Assembly: GCF_003666685.1 (NCBI RefSeq)
Contig: NZ_RCIZ01000002.1
Location: forward strand, 392,501 to 456,500
Direction: 5' to 3'
DNA: 64,000 nucleotides
From: Mesorhizobium sp. YM1C-6-2
GTDB taxonomy: Bacteria > Pseudomonadota > Alphaproteobacteria > Rhizobiales > Rhizobiaceae
This document shows positions 37,334-46,160 of this stretch, piece by piece. The translations under genes and the position numbers were made by a program. How positions within the stretch are numbered: position 1 is the stretch's first letter; every line of letters starts with the position of its first letter. The notes beneath the pieces are model-generated. The model did no database searches. It saw nothing but the letters and a program-made list of their open reading frames with translations, and was not told the origin of the DNA.

Positions 37334-38782
37334 GTGTCCAACGAATATCCCGATCTGATCCGGCTGTGCATCGGCGGCGAGCGTCGAACCGGCGGGGATG
37401 GCCAGACGCTTCCCGTCGAGAACCCCGCCACGGGCGAAGTGATCGGCCGTGTCGCGGCCGCGACCGCCGGGGATACCGAGGCTGCGGCGCAATCGTCGGC
37501 GCGCGGCTTCCGGGAATGGAGTGCGACGCCCGCTTTCAGGCGCTATGGCCTGATGCGCGACGCCGCACGCCTGCTGCGCGAACGGGCCGAGACCGTCGCG
37601 CGCCTGATAACGCTGGAGCAAGGCAAGCCGCTGCGGGAGGCGCGTGCGGAAGTCGCCCTGGCGTCGGATCTGATCGAATGGTTCGCCGAAGAGGCTCGCC
37701 GGCTCTATGGACGCGTCATTCCTTCGCGTCAGGAGGGCGTGACCCAGACCGTCATGCCGCATCCGGTCGGGCCAACCGCGGCGTTCACGCCGTGGAACTT
37801 CCCCATCAACCAGGCCGTGCGGAAGGTTTCGGCCGCTCTGGCCGCGGGGTGTTCGATCGTGCTCAAGGGGCCGGAGGAGACGCCGGCTTCCTGTGCGGAG
37901 CTCGTTCAGGCGTTTCATGACGCCGGCGTGCCCGTTGGCGTCGTCAACCTGCTCTACGGCAATCCGGCCGATATCTCGTCCGCCTTGATCGCCCATCCGG
38001 CGATCCGCAAGATCTCGTTCACGGGGTCCACCGCCGTGGGCAAGCATCTCGCATCGCTCGCCGGCCGGCACATGAAGCGCGCGACGATGGAGCTCGGCGG
38101 ACACTCGCCGGTCATCGTCACCAGGGATGCAGACGTTGCCGCCGTCATCGAACTGATCGCGGCGGCAAAATTCCGCAACGCAGGGCAGGTCTGCGTATCG
38201 CCGACGCGTTTCATCGTCCATGAGGATATCGCGGCGGATTTCACCGAAGCTTTCGTGGCCAAGGCGCGTGCGCTGACGCTCGGTTCAGGCCTCGATGAGG
38301 CGACCGGCATGGGACCGCTGGTCAACGAGAAGAGACGCGCGGCGGTCCGGTCCATCGTCGCCGACGCGCTCGATCGCGGCGCCAGGCTTGCCAGCGGCGG
38401 CGCACCGGTGGACGGTCCCGGATATTTCTTCGAGCCGACGGTTCTCGTCGACGTGCCGGTCAGCGCGCGGATCATGAACGAGGAGCCCTTCGGGCCGGTC
38501 GCGCCCATCGTGACGTTTGCAGAGATCGAGGAGGCGGTCGCCGAGACCAACCGCCTCGACTACGGACTTGCCGCCTATGCCTTCGCGCGCGACCCGCAAG
38601 ACTTGGCCAGGCTGCGCTCCGGCGTCGAGGCGGGCATGCTGACCATCAACCATCTGGGGCTCTCGCATCCCGAGCTTCCGTTCGGCGGCATCAAGGATTC
38701 CGGCATCGGCTCGGAAGGCGGCGAGGAGGCGCTGGAAGCCTACACCTATCCGCGCCTCGTCACCGAGCGAGCCATCGCCTGA
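37334..38782 (+). CDS. NAD(P)-dependent aldehyde dehydrogenase (succinate-semialdehyde type)
   Basis: 482 residues from a GTG start with GAGAGG upstream; the frame extends to 37196 only as overlap with the RidA gene. The cofactor motif TPWNFPINQAVRK, the catalytic glutamate in MELGGHSPV and the nucleophile cysteine in FRNAGQVCVSPTRF are all present. EEPFGPVAPI and GMLTINHLGLSHPELPFGGIKDSG complete the fold. It groups by wording with GabD-type enzymes. In this operon it would oxidise the aldehyde made by the ThDP enzyme or a semialdehyde later in the pathway. Confidence 0.9.
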   Translation: MSNEYPDLIRLCIGGERRTGGDGQTLPVENPATGEVIGRVAAATAGDTEAAAQSSARGFREWSATPAFRRYGLMRDAARLLRERAETVARLITLEQGKPLREARAEVALASDLIEWFAEEARRLYGRVIPSRQEGVTQTVMPHPVGPTAAFTPWNFPINQAVRKVSAALAAGCSIVLKGPEETPASCAELVQAFHDAGVPVGVVNLLYGNPADISSALIAHPAIRKISFTGSTAVGKHLASLAGRHMKRATMELGGHSPVIVTRDADVAAVIELIAAAKFRNAGQVCVSPTRFIVHEDIAADFTEAFVAKARALTLGSGLDEATGMGPLVNEKRRAAVRSIVADALDRGARLASGGAPVDGPGYFFEPTVLVDVPVSARIMNEEPFGPVAPIVTFAEIEEAVAETNRLDYGLAAYAFARDPQDLARLRSGVEAGMLTINHLGLSHPELPFGGIKDSGIGSEGGEEALEAYTYPRLVTERAIA

Positions 38783-38898
38783 ATGGTTCTGGCTGTCTCG
38801 GTCTGACGGGCTATCTGCTTGGCCCTAAGGTTTTGACCCTCCGCGCTACCACTGCGTTTTCTGATAGCTGCTACGAGGCCGATCGGCTTTGGAGACCG

Positions 38899-39063
38899 TC
38901 AGTTGGTCGGCGTAGTTGTGGGCCTATGTCTACCTTCGAGAATTGCAGGCTGCGCGCGCGGCCATCGCTCGGCTTCCGTTAGCTTAGCAACTTCGGCCGC
39001 AAGGCCAAGCACCACGACTCCGTCGACGCCGGCAGCGATGCAGTACTCGACTTGTCTGTTCAT
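38899..39063 (-). pseudogene. DapA/NanA-family (dihydrodipicolinate synthase-like) fragment
   Basis: On the minus strand a short frame reads MNRQVEYCIAAGVDGVVVLG, then LAAEVAKLTEAERWPRAQPA, before losing similarity and stopping at 38899. This matches residues about 25-65 of DapA-family aldolases (the GxDGxVVLGxxxEVxKLTxxER block). The catalytic tyrosine and lysine parts are missing, so the gene is a remnant. Similarity continues weakly upstream of the ATG to about 39085. An intact family member lies at 46161-47222. Confidence 0.65.
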
Positions 39064-39097
39064 CGCGGCGCAATTCAGAATCCAGCTTGGATATTTC

Positions 39098-39111
39098 CAA
39101 CTGACTAGTTG
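39098..39111. promoter_or_regulatory. CAACT-N4-AGTTG inverted repeat before the hydrolase gene
   Basis: CAACTGACTAGTTG has the CAACT/AGTTG arms of the TetR-regulon palindrome found further right but with four extra central bases. It lies about 70 bp before the hydrolase start and upstream of the dapA-like remnant. It could be a decayed or different operator. Confidence 0.3.
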
Positions 39112-39180
39112 TAAAATCGACTCCGATCCCGCAAATTCCGGGGCTGACTATCGTGTGCGTAGCCGAGAAGGGGTTGCTTG

Positions 39181-39828
39181 ATGCGCTCATCCGCCGATTT
39201 GCCTGTTGCCGAGCGCGTCGACGCTCCTGGCCTGCTCGTGATCGACATGCAGAACGATTTCGTCCGGCAGGGCGCGCCCCTCGAGGTCGCGGAAGCGCGC
39301 GACACGATCGTGCCTATCCAGCGTTTGATCGAAACATTCCGCAAGCTCGGCCGGCCGGTGATCTATACGCGTTTCCTGGCCGAGCAGGAACCGGGCCTCA
39401 TGTGGCTGTGGTCGCCTCAGTGCGATGCCACGGTAAAATGCTGTTGGGAGGGTGCGACGCGGGAATATGCCGACGCGTCGGGCGCGCTGGAGTGTATCGC
39501 GGTCATCGACGAACTGGCGCCGCTGCCCGGCGATCCCGTGATCGACAAATATGCCTATGGTTCGTTCCACGGCACCGATCTGGACCGGTTGCTGCGGGAG
39601 CTCGGCGTCCGTTCGCTGGTGGTGACGGGCACCGTCGCGCAGATCTGCGTCGACCAGACGGCGCGGGAAGCCATGCAGCACGGCTACCGCACGGTGCTCG
39701 TCTCCGACGGCGTTTCATCCTTCGACCCTGAGCTGAAAGCGGCGACGCTGAAGAATTTCGCGATGAAGTTCGGCTGGGTGGCCGACAGCAACACGGTGAT
39801 CGACTGGCTGGACGGCGAGGGCCGTTGA
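39181..39828 (+). CDS. Isochorismatase-fold cysteine hydrolase
   Basis: A 215-residue hydrolase from ATG 39181 with AAGGGG upstream. The catalytic aspartate lies in GLLVIDMQNDFVRQG, a lysine in DPVIDKYAYGSFHGTDL and the nucleophile Cys156 in GTVAQICVDQTAREAM, the complete triad of this family. Relatives hydrolyse N-carbamoylsarcosine, nicotinamide, ureidoacrylate or isochorismate. Two further cysteines in VKCCWEG are unusual. It stands alone between the IclR cluster and the TetR regulon, so it may belong to either. Confidence 0.87.
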   Translation: MRSSADLPVAERVDAPGLLVIDMQNDFVRQGAPLEVAEARDTIVPIQRLIETFRKLGRPVIYTRFLAEQEPGLMWLWSPQCDATVKCCWEGATREYADASGALECIAVIDELAPLPGDPVIDKYAYGSFHGTDLDRLLRELGVRSLVVTGTVAQICVDQTAREAMQHGYRTVLVSDGVSSFDPELKAATLKNFAMKFGWVADSNTVIDWLDGEGR

Positions 39829-39933
39829 GGTTTTGCCGCCCGCGGCAGGTCCCACCTGCGTTCGGAATTGCGCAAAGCAGCAAGATAGGGCGTTTCAGGC
39901 GATCTAGTCTGATGGGATGCCTCGAAGAGTGAA

Positions 39934-39952
39934 GGGGGGCTTTGTGCCCCCC
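39934..39952. terminator. GC hairpin between convergent genes
   Basis: GGGGGGC and GCCCCCC form a 7-bp stem around TTTGT, between the hydrolase stop (39828) and the binding-protein stop (39961). It probably ends the minus-strand operon; no strong T-run follows on either strand. Confidence 0.6.
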
Positions 39953-39960
39953 ATTCCAAT

Positions 39961-41121
39961 TCAGAGCTTACAGCCTGCCACGGGCGGCTTGGGCTCGTAT
40001 GATTTGAGGATTTCCAGCTTGGCGCTGTCGTTCACCCTGGCGAGGTAGTTCGGCAGGACGGCGTGATGGGTCTCCGCTTCCACGCGCATCGTGCCGATCG
40101 GACCGTCGACCTCGACCTGGCTGATCGCCTCGACCACCTTCTCCGGCTCCACGCTGCCGGCCTTCTCGACCGCCTTGGCGTAGAGCATCGCGGTCTGGTA
40201 GACGGATGCACCGATGTAGTTGATCGGCTTGTCGGCCCCGAACTTCTCCGCGAAGGCTGCGGTGAAGGTCTTGTTGGCCGGAGAGTCGATCTGCTGGAAA
40301 TATCCCTGTGAGGACAGGATGCCGGCTTGCTCGGCTGGCGTCACCGCTCCGAGCGAAACCTCATCCCAGGCGTGGAATACGAGCGGCTGCGTCATGCCGA
40401 AGCTGTGGTACTGCTTGACGGCGGTGATGGCGTCGTCGGCCACCAGCATGAAAGCGACCACGTCCGGATTGGCTTGCTTGACCTTGGCGAAGGACGGCCC
40501 GAAGTCGCTGACGCCGAAGGGCATGAACTCGGCGCCGGCGAGCCTGCCGCCGCGTGCCTCCAGTCCTGCCTTCAACTGCTCGGTGCTGCCGCGCGGCCAG
40601 ATGTAGTCATGGCCGATCACATAGACGCTCTTCCCGGCCAGGTGTTCGGCCAGCGGGTCGATCTGCTGGTTCGGCACCTGCCCGGTGTTGATCAGATAGG
40701 GTGAGCAGTCGCCACCTTCGTAGTAGGTCGGATAGATGAACAGCTTCTTGGCCCGGCTGGTCACGCTCAGCGCCGCCGTGCGCTCGAACGAGGCGAGCGT
40801 GCCGAGCACGAGGTCGACTTCGTCCTTGGCGACCAGCTTGCGGGTCTTGTCGATGGTCGACTTGGCGTTCGTCTCGTCGTCCTCGGTGATCGACACGATC
40901 TCGCGTCCGCCGATGCCGCCTGCCGCGTTGAGGTGGTCGATGGCCAGTTGGTAGCATTGCAACTGCACGATGCCGAGAATAGCCTCGGAGCCGGTCAGCG
41001 GTGCGAGGAATCCGATCTTGACCTGGTCGGCGGCGCGTAGGATCGGCGGCATTGCGAGCGTCGTGGCGGTGGCGAGCCCGGTCTTGAGGACGGTGCGGCG
41101 GTTGATTTGGAATTTCGGCAT
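39961..41121 (-). CDS. Branched-chain amino acid/amide-type ABC substrate-binding protein
   Basis: A 386-residue periplasmic binding protein with a Tat-like signal (INRRTVLKTGLATATTLAMP). It has the peripla_BP_6 fold: VKIGFLAPLTGSEAILG, LNAAGGIGGREI, DLVLGTLASFERTAALS, AKKLFIYPTYYEGGDCSPY and YVIGHDYIWPRGSTEQL. The YYEGGDCSPY and IWPRGS wording is like the urea/short-chain-amide binders (UrtA/AmiC) rather than leucine binders. It is the promoter-distal gene of the minus-strand operon that starts with the permeases or the aldehyde dehydrogenase. Confidence 0.88.
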   Translation of the reverse strand: MPKFQINRRTVLKTGLATATTLAMPPILRAADQVKIGFLAPLTGSEAILGIVQLQCYQLAIDHLNAAGGIGGREIVSITEDDETNAKSTIDKTRKLVAKDEVDLVLGTLASFERTAALSVTSRAKKLFIYPTYYEGGDCSPYLINTGQVPNQQIDPLAEHLAGKSVYVIGHDYIWPRGSTEQLKAGLEARGGRLAGAEFMPFGVSDFGPSFAKVKQANPDVVAFMLVADDAITAVKQYHSFGMTQPLVFHAWDEVSLGAVTPAEQAGILSSQGYFQQIDSPANKTFTAAFAEKFGADKPINYIGASVYQTAMLYAKAVEKAGSVEPEKVVEAISQVEVDGPIGTMRVEAETHHAVLPNYLARVNDSAKLEILKSYEPKPPVAGCKL

Positions 41122-41170
41122 CGGAGTTCCCTTCTTCTGGTTTTGGTTGGCCTGGTTGAAACGGTGGTGG

Positions 41171-41869
41171 CTACAGGGCCAGGTGGCGTCTCAGGACTGC
41201 CTCGTTTCGGAATTCGTCGGGCGGTCCGGAATGGACGATCCGGCCCTTCGCCATGACGATGCAGCGGTTTGCGGTCGCGAGGGCCAGTTCGAGATTCTGC
41301 TCGACGATCAGGATCGCGAGCCCGCTTTCGTCGGCCAGCTTGCGGACAAGCTGCCCGATCTGCTGGACAATGTTGGGCTGCACGCCCTCGGAAGGTTCAT
41401 CGAGCAGCAGCACCTTGGGCCGGCCCACCATGGCCCTGGCGATGGCAAGCTGTTGCTGCTGGCCGCCCGACAGCGTGCCTGCCATGGCGGGCAGTTTTTC
41501 GCGCAGCGCTGGGAACGGCGCGATCGCCTGGTCGATCGAAAGTGCCGGGCGGGATCCCGCTGCGCGCATGGCGGCGCGCAAGTTGTCGGCAACGGAGAGC
41601 TTGCCGATGATGCCGCGGCCCTGGGGTACAAGCGCCATGCCCATGCGTGCGATGTCGTGGGTGGCGATAGGGGCGAGGGGCGTACCGTCGATGCGGATGC
41701 TTCCGTTCCAGGATGGAACGAGGCCGACCAGGGTGCGCAGCAGGGTCGACTTGCCAACGCCGTTACGCCCCAGCAGGGCGACCACCTCGCCCGCTTGCAC
41801 CGAAAGGCTCACGCCCTGCAGCACTGGGCCTGCGTTGTAGGATGCGACGAGGTTGTCCACCGACAGCAT
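41171..41869 (-). CDS. ABC transporter ATP-binding protein (LivF/UrtE type)
   Basis: A 232-residue ATPase. Walker A is LLGRNGVGKST, the signature LSGGQQQQLAIARAM and Walker B VLLLDEPSEGVQPNIV, with the H-loop replaced in ILIVEQNLE, as is normal for LivF. Its ATG overlaps the stop of the LivG-type gene (TGATG), so the two ATPases are translated together and probably form a heterodimer. Confidence 0.92.
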   Translation of the reverse strand: MLSVDNLVASYNAGPVLQGVSLSVQAGEVVALLGRNGVGKSTLLRTLVGLVPSWNGSIRIDGTPLAPIATHDIARMGMALVPQGRGIIGKLSVADNLRAAMRAAGSRPALSIDQAIAPFPALREKLPAMAGTLSGGQQQQLAIARAMVGRPKVLLLDEPSEGVQPNIVQQIGQLVRKLADESGLAILIVEQNLELALATANRCIVMAKGRIVHSGPPDEFRNEAVLRRHLAL

Positions 41870-42570
41870 CAGCCGCGCCCCAGATAAACATCGCGCACAT
41901 GGTCGTCGTCGGCGACTTCCTGGAAGCCGCCTTCGGCAATGACGCGGCCCTGGTGAAGGACCAGGGTGCGTACGCCGAGTTCGCGGACGAACTCCATGTC
42001 GTGTTCGATCACGGCGACTGCGGCGCGCGAGGCGATCTCCTGGATCAGCCGTACCGTGTGCATAGTCTCTTCCGGCCCCATGCCGGCGGTGGGCTCGTCG
42101 AGCAGCAGCACCTTGGGCCTGGCCACCAGTGCCATGCCGATCTCGAGCCATTGCTTCTGGCCATGCGAGAGGGTCCCGGCCGGGGCGTCTGCCATGCCTG
42201 AAAAGCCGAGCAGACCGAGGATCTCGCCGAGATGGATTTCGTCACTGCCCTGGCGCTGCGCCACGCGCAGGTTGTCGCCCACATTCAGCGACGAGAATAT
42301 GCTCGGTGCCTGGAACTTGCGCGCGACGCCGCGCCTCGCGAAGGCGTGAACGGGGCGGCCGCTGAAATTCTTCCCGTCGATCAGGATGCGGCCGGTGGTG
42401 GGTTTCACGGTGCCGGTCAGCACGTTGAACAGCGTGCTCTTGCCGGCGCCGTTCGGCCCGACGATGCAGCAGATCTCGCCGCGGGCGATGGAAAGGCTGA
42501 CGCCGGCTACCGCGACCAGGCCGCCGAAGCGTACGCCGACATTGTCGGCCTCGATCAGCGGCGTGCTCAT
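41869..42570 (-). CDS. ABC transporter ATP-binding protein (LivG/UrtD type)
   Basis: A 233-residue ATPase starting MSTPLIEADNVGVRFGGL. Walker A is GPNGAGKST, VARKFQAPSIFSSLNV contains the Q-loop, the signature is a shortened LSHGQKQWLEIGMAL and Walker B VLLLDEPTAGMGPEE, with EHDMEFV as H-loop. The SHGQKQWLEIGM signature is characteristic of UrtD-type ATPases, supporting an amide/urea-like system. The start overlaps the permease stop by 4 bp. Confidence 0.92.
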   Translation of the reverse strand: MSTPLIEADNVGVRFGGLVAVAGVSLSIARGEICCIVGPNGAGKSTLFNVLTGTVKPTTGRILIDGKNFSGRPVHAFARRGVARKFQAPSIFSSLNVGDNLRVAQRQGSDEIHLGEILGLLGFSGMADAPAGTLSHGQKQWLEIGMALVARPKVLLLDEPTAGMGPEETMHTVRLIQEIASRAAVAVIEHDMEFVRELGVRTLVLHQGRVIAEGGFQEVADDDHVRDVYLGRG

Positions 42571-43604
42571 GCGGTTCCCCCGCGATCGCGTCGCGGCACG
42601 AGCCGGTGGACGAGGTCGCTGATCAACGGCAGCAGGCCTTTTGGGAAAAGGAAGACCATGGCGATGAAGAACGCCCCGAGCAGCAGCGGCCACAGCGCAT
42701 AGCTGAAGCTCGACACTTCCTGCTGTACATGGATCACCAGGACGGTAGCCAGGACTGGGCCGATCAGTGTTCCGCGGCCGCCGAACGCGACATGGACGAT
42801 GGCTTGCGTGGAGAGCAGCAGACCGACGAGGTCGGGCGCGACATAGCCTGCAGCGGACGCGTAGAGGCCTCCCGCGATGGCTGCCAGACCCGACGACAGG
42901 ACAAACACCGCCAGAAGATAGCCCGAGGTGTCGTAGCCAAGGGCCCGGGCCTTCGCCTCGTCGTCCTGGATGGCGGTCAGTACCCGGCCTAGGCGTCCGC
43001 GCGAGGCGGCCCAGAGCGCGGTCAGGGTGACGGACAGGACGATGGCGACGACGAGGTAGAGGCTGACGGAATCGCTCGCCGTCACGCTCCATCCGCCAAT
43101 CGACAGGCCGGGCGGCGGTGCGCCGATCAGTCCGGCCTCGCCGCCGGTGACGCTGGCCCACGAGGTGGCGACGTTGCGGGCGATCAAGGTCAGCGCCAGC
43201 GTGACGATGGTCAGGTAGGCGCCGCGCACGCCGCCATAGATGAGGAAATAGCCAACGATGCCCGAGACGAGCACTGCGAGCCCGATGCCGGTGACCATCC
43301 CGGCCAGTGCGCCATTGTCGTTGGGGACCATCGGGCCGACGATCGCCACGGCATAGGCGCCCATGCCGAAGAAAGCAGCTTGGCCGAACGACAGTACGCC
43401 GGCCTTGCCCCACAGGAAGTCGAGCGACAGGGCGAGCAGCGCGAAGATAAGCGCATCGCGGGCGACGTCCATCTGATAGGAGGACAACAGAAGCGGATAG
43501 GCCAGCACCGCGGCCATCAGGCCAGCCGACAGTGAGATGGAAGCCAGGCCTCCCTTGTTTTGCGTCGTGGCTTTTACGGAAGAGGAGGAGGCCTGGAGGG
43601 TCAT
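42567..43604 (-). CDS. ABC transporter permease (LivM/UrtC type)
   Basis: A 345-residue permease with about nine helices, starting at the ATG that overlaps the LivH-type stop (ATGA). Marks are LSLDFLWGKAGVLSFGQAAFFGMGAYA, VRGAYLTIVTLALTLIARNVA, and the C-terminal GGRGTLIGPVLATVLV. The frame runs upstream to 44225 only as a shadow of the next gene. It forms the channel with the LivH-type subunit. Confidence 0.9.
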   Translation of the reverse strand: MTLQASSSSVKATTQNKGGLASISLSAGLMAAVLAYPLLLSSYQMDVARDALIFALLALSLDFLWGKAGVLSFGQAAFFGMGAYAVAIVGPMVPNDNGALAGMVTGIGLAVLVSGIVGYFLIYGGVRGAYLTIVTLALTLIARNVATSWASVTGGEAGLIGAPPPGLSIGGWSVTASDSVSLYLVVAIVLSVTLTALWAASRGRLGRVLTAIQDDEAKARALGYDTSGYLLAVFVLSSGLAAIAGGLYASAAGYVAPDLVGLLLSTQAIVHVAFGGRGTLIGPVLATVLVIHVQQEVSSFSYALWPLLLGAFFIAMVFLFPKGLLPLISDLVHRLVPRRDRGGTA

Positions 43605-44443
43605 GCCGGCAACAGACCCCGCGGACGGAAGCGGACAATGACGACCGCGGCGATGAGCACCAGCGCCTGCGACAGCGTCGTCGGCACCTGGTAGTCGAGC
43701 AGCGTTCGTAGCCCGCCAATGAAGGCGCTTCCGGCGACCACGCCCATCAGGCTTCCGGCCCCGCCGACGATGACGACGAAGAAGGAAGGCGCCAGATAGT
43801 CGGCCCCCATCGTCGGCACCACCTTGATGAGGGGCGCCACGAGAGCGCCGGCGAGCGCGGCCAGCGCCGAGGCGCCCACCAGGGCGAACATGAAGATACG
43901 ACGGGAATCGATGCCGACTAGTTCGGCCACCTCGCGGTTCTGGATCACCGTGCGCAGGTCGAGGCCGAAGCGGGTGCGGTTCATGACGATGGCGGTCGCC
44001 GCGATGGTGAGGACAGCGGCCGCGATCAGCACCAGGCGATAGCGGGGGTAGGGATTGCCGAAGAGCGTGATCGAGCCCTCGATCGGCGTGTAGACGATCT
44101 GGGGGCTCGGGCCGAACAGGAGCAGGAGCCCTTGCTGGATGATTAGGCTGACGCCCCAGGTTGCCAGGATGACGCCCATCGGGCGATCGTAGAGGTACCG
44201 GATCAGGCCGCGCTCCAGTACCCATCCAACCAGAGCGCCGACAATGATTGCCGCGACGACGCCCAGCCAGAAACTGCCGCTATGCACCTGCACGAGCGAC
44301 GCCGTGAAGGCCCCGATGGTGACCAGCTCGCCATGCGCCATGTTCAGGATGTTCATCAGGCCGAAGACGATGGCCAGGCCAAGCGCGACCAGCAGCAGGA
44401 TGCTGACCATTGTTGCGATGTTGAGCGCCGCTTCGAGATACAC
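43601..44443 (-). CDS. ABC transporter permease (LivH/UrtB type)
   Basis: A 280-residue permease from a GTG start ending at 44443, with AGGAAG about 7 bp upstream. It opens VYLEAALNIATMVSILLLVALGLAIVFGLMNILNMAHGE, the classic LivH N-terminus. NRTRFGLDLRTVIQNREVAELVGID and VVIVGGAGSLMGVVAGSAFIGG are further marks. A longer frame to 44599 exists but overlaps the aldehyde dehydrogenase end. The 64-bp gap to the dehydrogenase suggests that the five-gene transporter set is read through from it. Confidence 0.9.
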   Translation of the reverse strand: MYLEAALNIATMVSILLLVALGLAIVFGLMNILNMAHGELVTIGAFTASLVQVHSGSFWLGVVAAIIVGALVGWVLERGLIRYLYDRPMGVILATWGVSLIIQQGLLLLFGPSPQIVYTPIEGSITLFGNPYPRYRLVLIAAAVLTIAATAIVMNRTRFGLDLRTVIQNREVAELVGIDSRRIFMFALVGASALAALAGALVAPLIKVVPTMGADYLAPSFFVVIVGGAGSLMGVVAGSAFIGGLRTLLDYQVPTTLSQALVLIAAVVIVRFRPRGLLPA

Positions 44444-44507
44444 GGGCGACTTCCTATCCTGGCTTTGCCTGGATCGGCCCAGGCGGAGTGTTGTGTGTGG
44501 CGCGGCC

Positions 44508-46007
44508 CTAGAGGGCCGCGCAGACCGACTTGATCTCGGTATAGGCGCGGATGGCCTCGAAACCGCATTCCCGGCCCCAGCCTGATTGCTTGGCGCCACC
44601 GAAGGGCAGGGCGGAATCGAAGGCGCTGTGCGTGTTGATCCACACGTTGCCCGCCTTCACGCGGCTCGCCATCTTGTGGGCGACGCCGAGATTCGTGGTC
44701 CAGATCGAGGCGGCCAGTCCGTAGGGGGTGTCGTTCGCGGCCTTGGCGATGTCGTCCAGGTCCTCGTCGTCGAACGACATCGCGCAGACGACCGGGCCGA
44801 AGATCTCCTCGCGCACGACGTCCATTGAATGATCGGTGTTGGCGAGAAGCGTGGGCTCGAGGAAGTAGCCCGCATTGCCGATGCGACGACCGCCGGTCCA
44901 AACCTTGGCGCCGGCGTGGCGACCCTTCTCTACGTAGCCGAGCACGCGCTGGAACTGTTCGTCCGAGATCAGCGGGCCGAAATGGGTACCGGGCTGGAGC
45001 GGATGACCCGGGGCCATCTTCGACGCCTGCTCGGCAATGCCGTCGAGCAGTTTGTCGTGGATAGACTTGTGCGCATAGATGCGGGTGCCCGACGTGCAGA
45101 CCTGCCCCTGATGGTAGAAGCCCGCGCCAGTGATGCCCGGGATGGTGCGTTCCAGGTCGGCGTCCGGGAAGACGATCATCGGCGATTTGCCGCCGAGCTC
45201 CAGCGTCAGGCGCTTCATGTTGCCGAGGGCGGCTCGCGCCACGATCTTGCCGACCTCCGTCGAGCCAGTGAAGGCGACTTTGTCGACGTCGGGATGCTCT
45301 GCGATCGCAGCCCCCGCCGTCTCCCCAAATCCGGTCACGACGTTCACGACGCCCGGCGGGAAACCCACTTCCTCGATGATCTGGGCGAGGCGCAGCGTGG
45401 ACAGCGGCGCCTGCTCGGCCGGCTTTATGACGACCGTGCAGCCGGCGGCGAGCGCGGGGGCGAGCTTGTAGGACAGCAGGATCTGCGGGAAATTCCAGGG
45501 CAGGATGAGACCCGCCACGCCCACCGGCTGGCGCAGCGTGTAGGCATGGAAATCGCCGCCGCCGGTCAGCTGGATCTGCTCACCGTTCAGCTTGCTCGCC
45601 CAGCCTGCCATGTAGTGATAGGTGACGCTGGTCTGCACCATGTCGCTGTGGCGTGCAAAGGCGAGCGGCTTGCCGCCGTCGATGGCTTCGATCTCGGCCA
45701 GTTCGTCGGCCAGTTCCTCGATGCGCATGGCAAGCTTGGTAATGAGCTTGCCGCGTTCGATTGGGCTGATCTTCGGCCAGGGGCCGCTCTCGAATGCCTT
45801 TCTTGCAGCGGCTACGGCCTTGTCGACGTCGGCCTTGTCGCCGGCCGGAACCGTCGCCAGCTGCTGGCCGGTGGCAGGGTCCTCGACGGCAAGCGTTGCG
45901 CCCGACTGGGCGTCGACCCACTCGCCGCCGATATAGAGCTTGTGCTTCTGCGCCAGGAAGCGTGAAACGGACGGGCTGATCAGCGCCGCGACGTTCGAGA
46001 TGTCCAA
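44508..46007 (-). CDS. NAD-dependent aldehyde dehydrogenase (betaine-aldehyde type)
   Basis: About 499 residues. The best start is a TTG ending at 46007, 6 bp after GAGGGG; no in-frame ATG fits. The fold begins KLYIGGEWVDAQSGATLAVEDPATG. The cofactor motif is ILPWNFPQILLSYKLAPALA, the catalytic glutamate lies in LELGGKSPMIV and the cysteine in YHQGQVCTSGTRIY. The AFDSALPFGGAKQSGWGRE ending is like DhaS/BetB enzymes. An operator-like repeat lies about 96 bp upstream. It would oxidise the aldehyde made by the GMC oxidoreductase of the same regulon. Confidence 0.9.
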   Translation of the reverse strand: MDISNVAALISPSVSRFLAQKHKLYIGGEWVDAQSGATLAVEDPATGQQLATVPAGDKADVDKAVAAARKAFESGPWPKISPIERGKLITKLAMRIEELADELAEIEAIDGGKPLAFARHSDMVQTSVTYHYMAGWASKLNGEQIQLTGGGDFHAYTLRQPVGVAGLILPWNFPQILLSYKLAPALAAGCTVVIKPAEQAPLSTLRLAQIIEEVGFPPGVVNVVTGFGETAGAAIAEHPDVDKVAFTGSTEVGKIVARAALGNMKRLTLELGGKSPMIVFPDADLERTIPGITGAGFYHQGQVCTSGTRIYAHKSIHDKLLDGIAEQASKMAPGHPLQPGTHFGPLISDEQFQRVLGYVEKGRHAGAKVWTGGRRIGNAGYFLEPTLLANTDHSMDVVREEIFGPVVCAMSFDDEDLDDIAKAANDTPYGLAASIWTTNLGVAHKMASRVKAGNVWINTHSAFDSALPFGGAKQSGWGRECGFEAIRAYTEIKSVCAAL

Positions 46008-46102
46008 GGCAAACCCCTCATGCTTGGAGCGCGCAGCACCATGCGTTCGGGCAGCATGCCACCCGCACGTCCGGCCTGGGCCGCTCAATTGTAAGTTCTG
46101 TC

Positions 46103-46118
46103 AACCAACCAGTTATTT
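46103..46118. promoter_or_regulatory. TetR-regulon operator, variant copy upstream of aldehyde dehydrogenase
   Basis: AACCAACCAGTTATTT matches the consensus AACCAACTAGTTGGTT at 13 of 16 positions. It lies 96-111 bp upstream of the dehydrogenase start, in an AT-rich promoter-like stretch (TTATTTGATAATATTTG). Confidence 0.65.
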
Positions 46119-46160
46119 GATAATATTTGCGCGCTTGCCGCTGTCAAGCGGAAGTGGCGC

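Noticed and set aside
42567-44225. A 552-residue fusion of LivM- and LivH-type permeases
   Set aside because: The upstream part is an out-of-frame shadow of the LivH gene; the real LivM start is at 43604.
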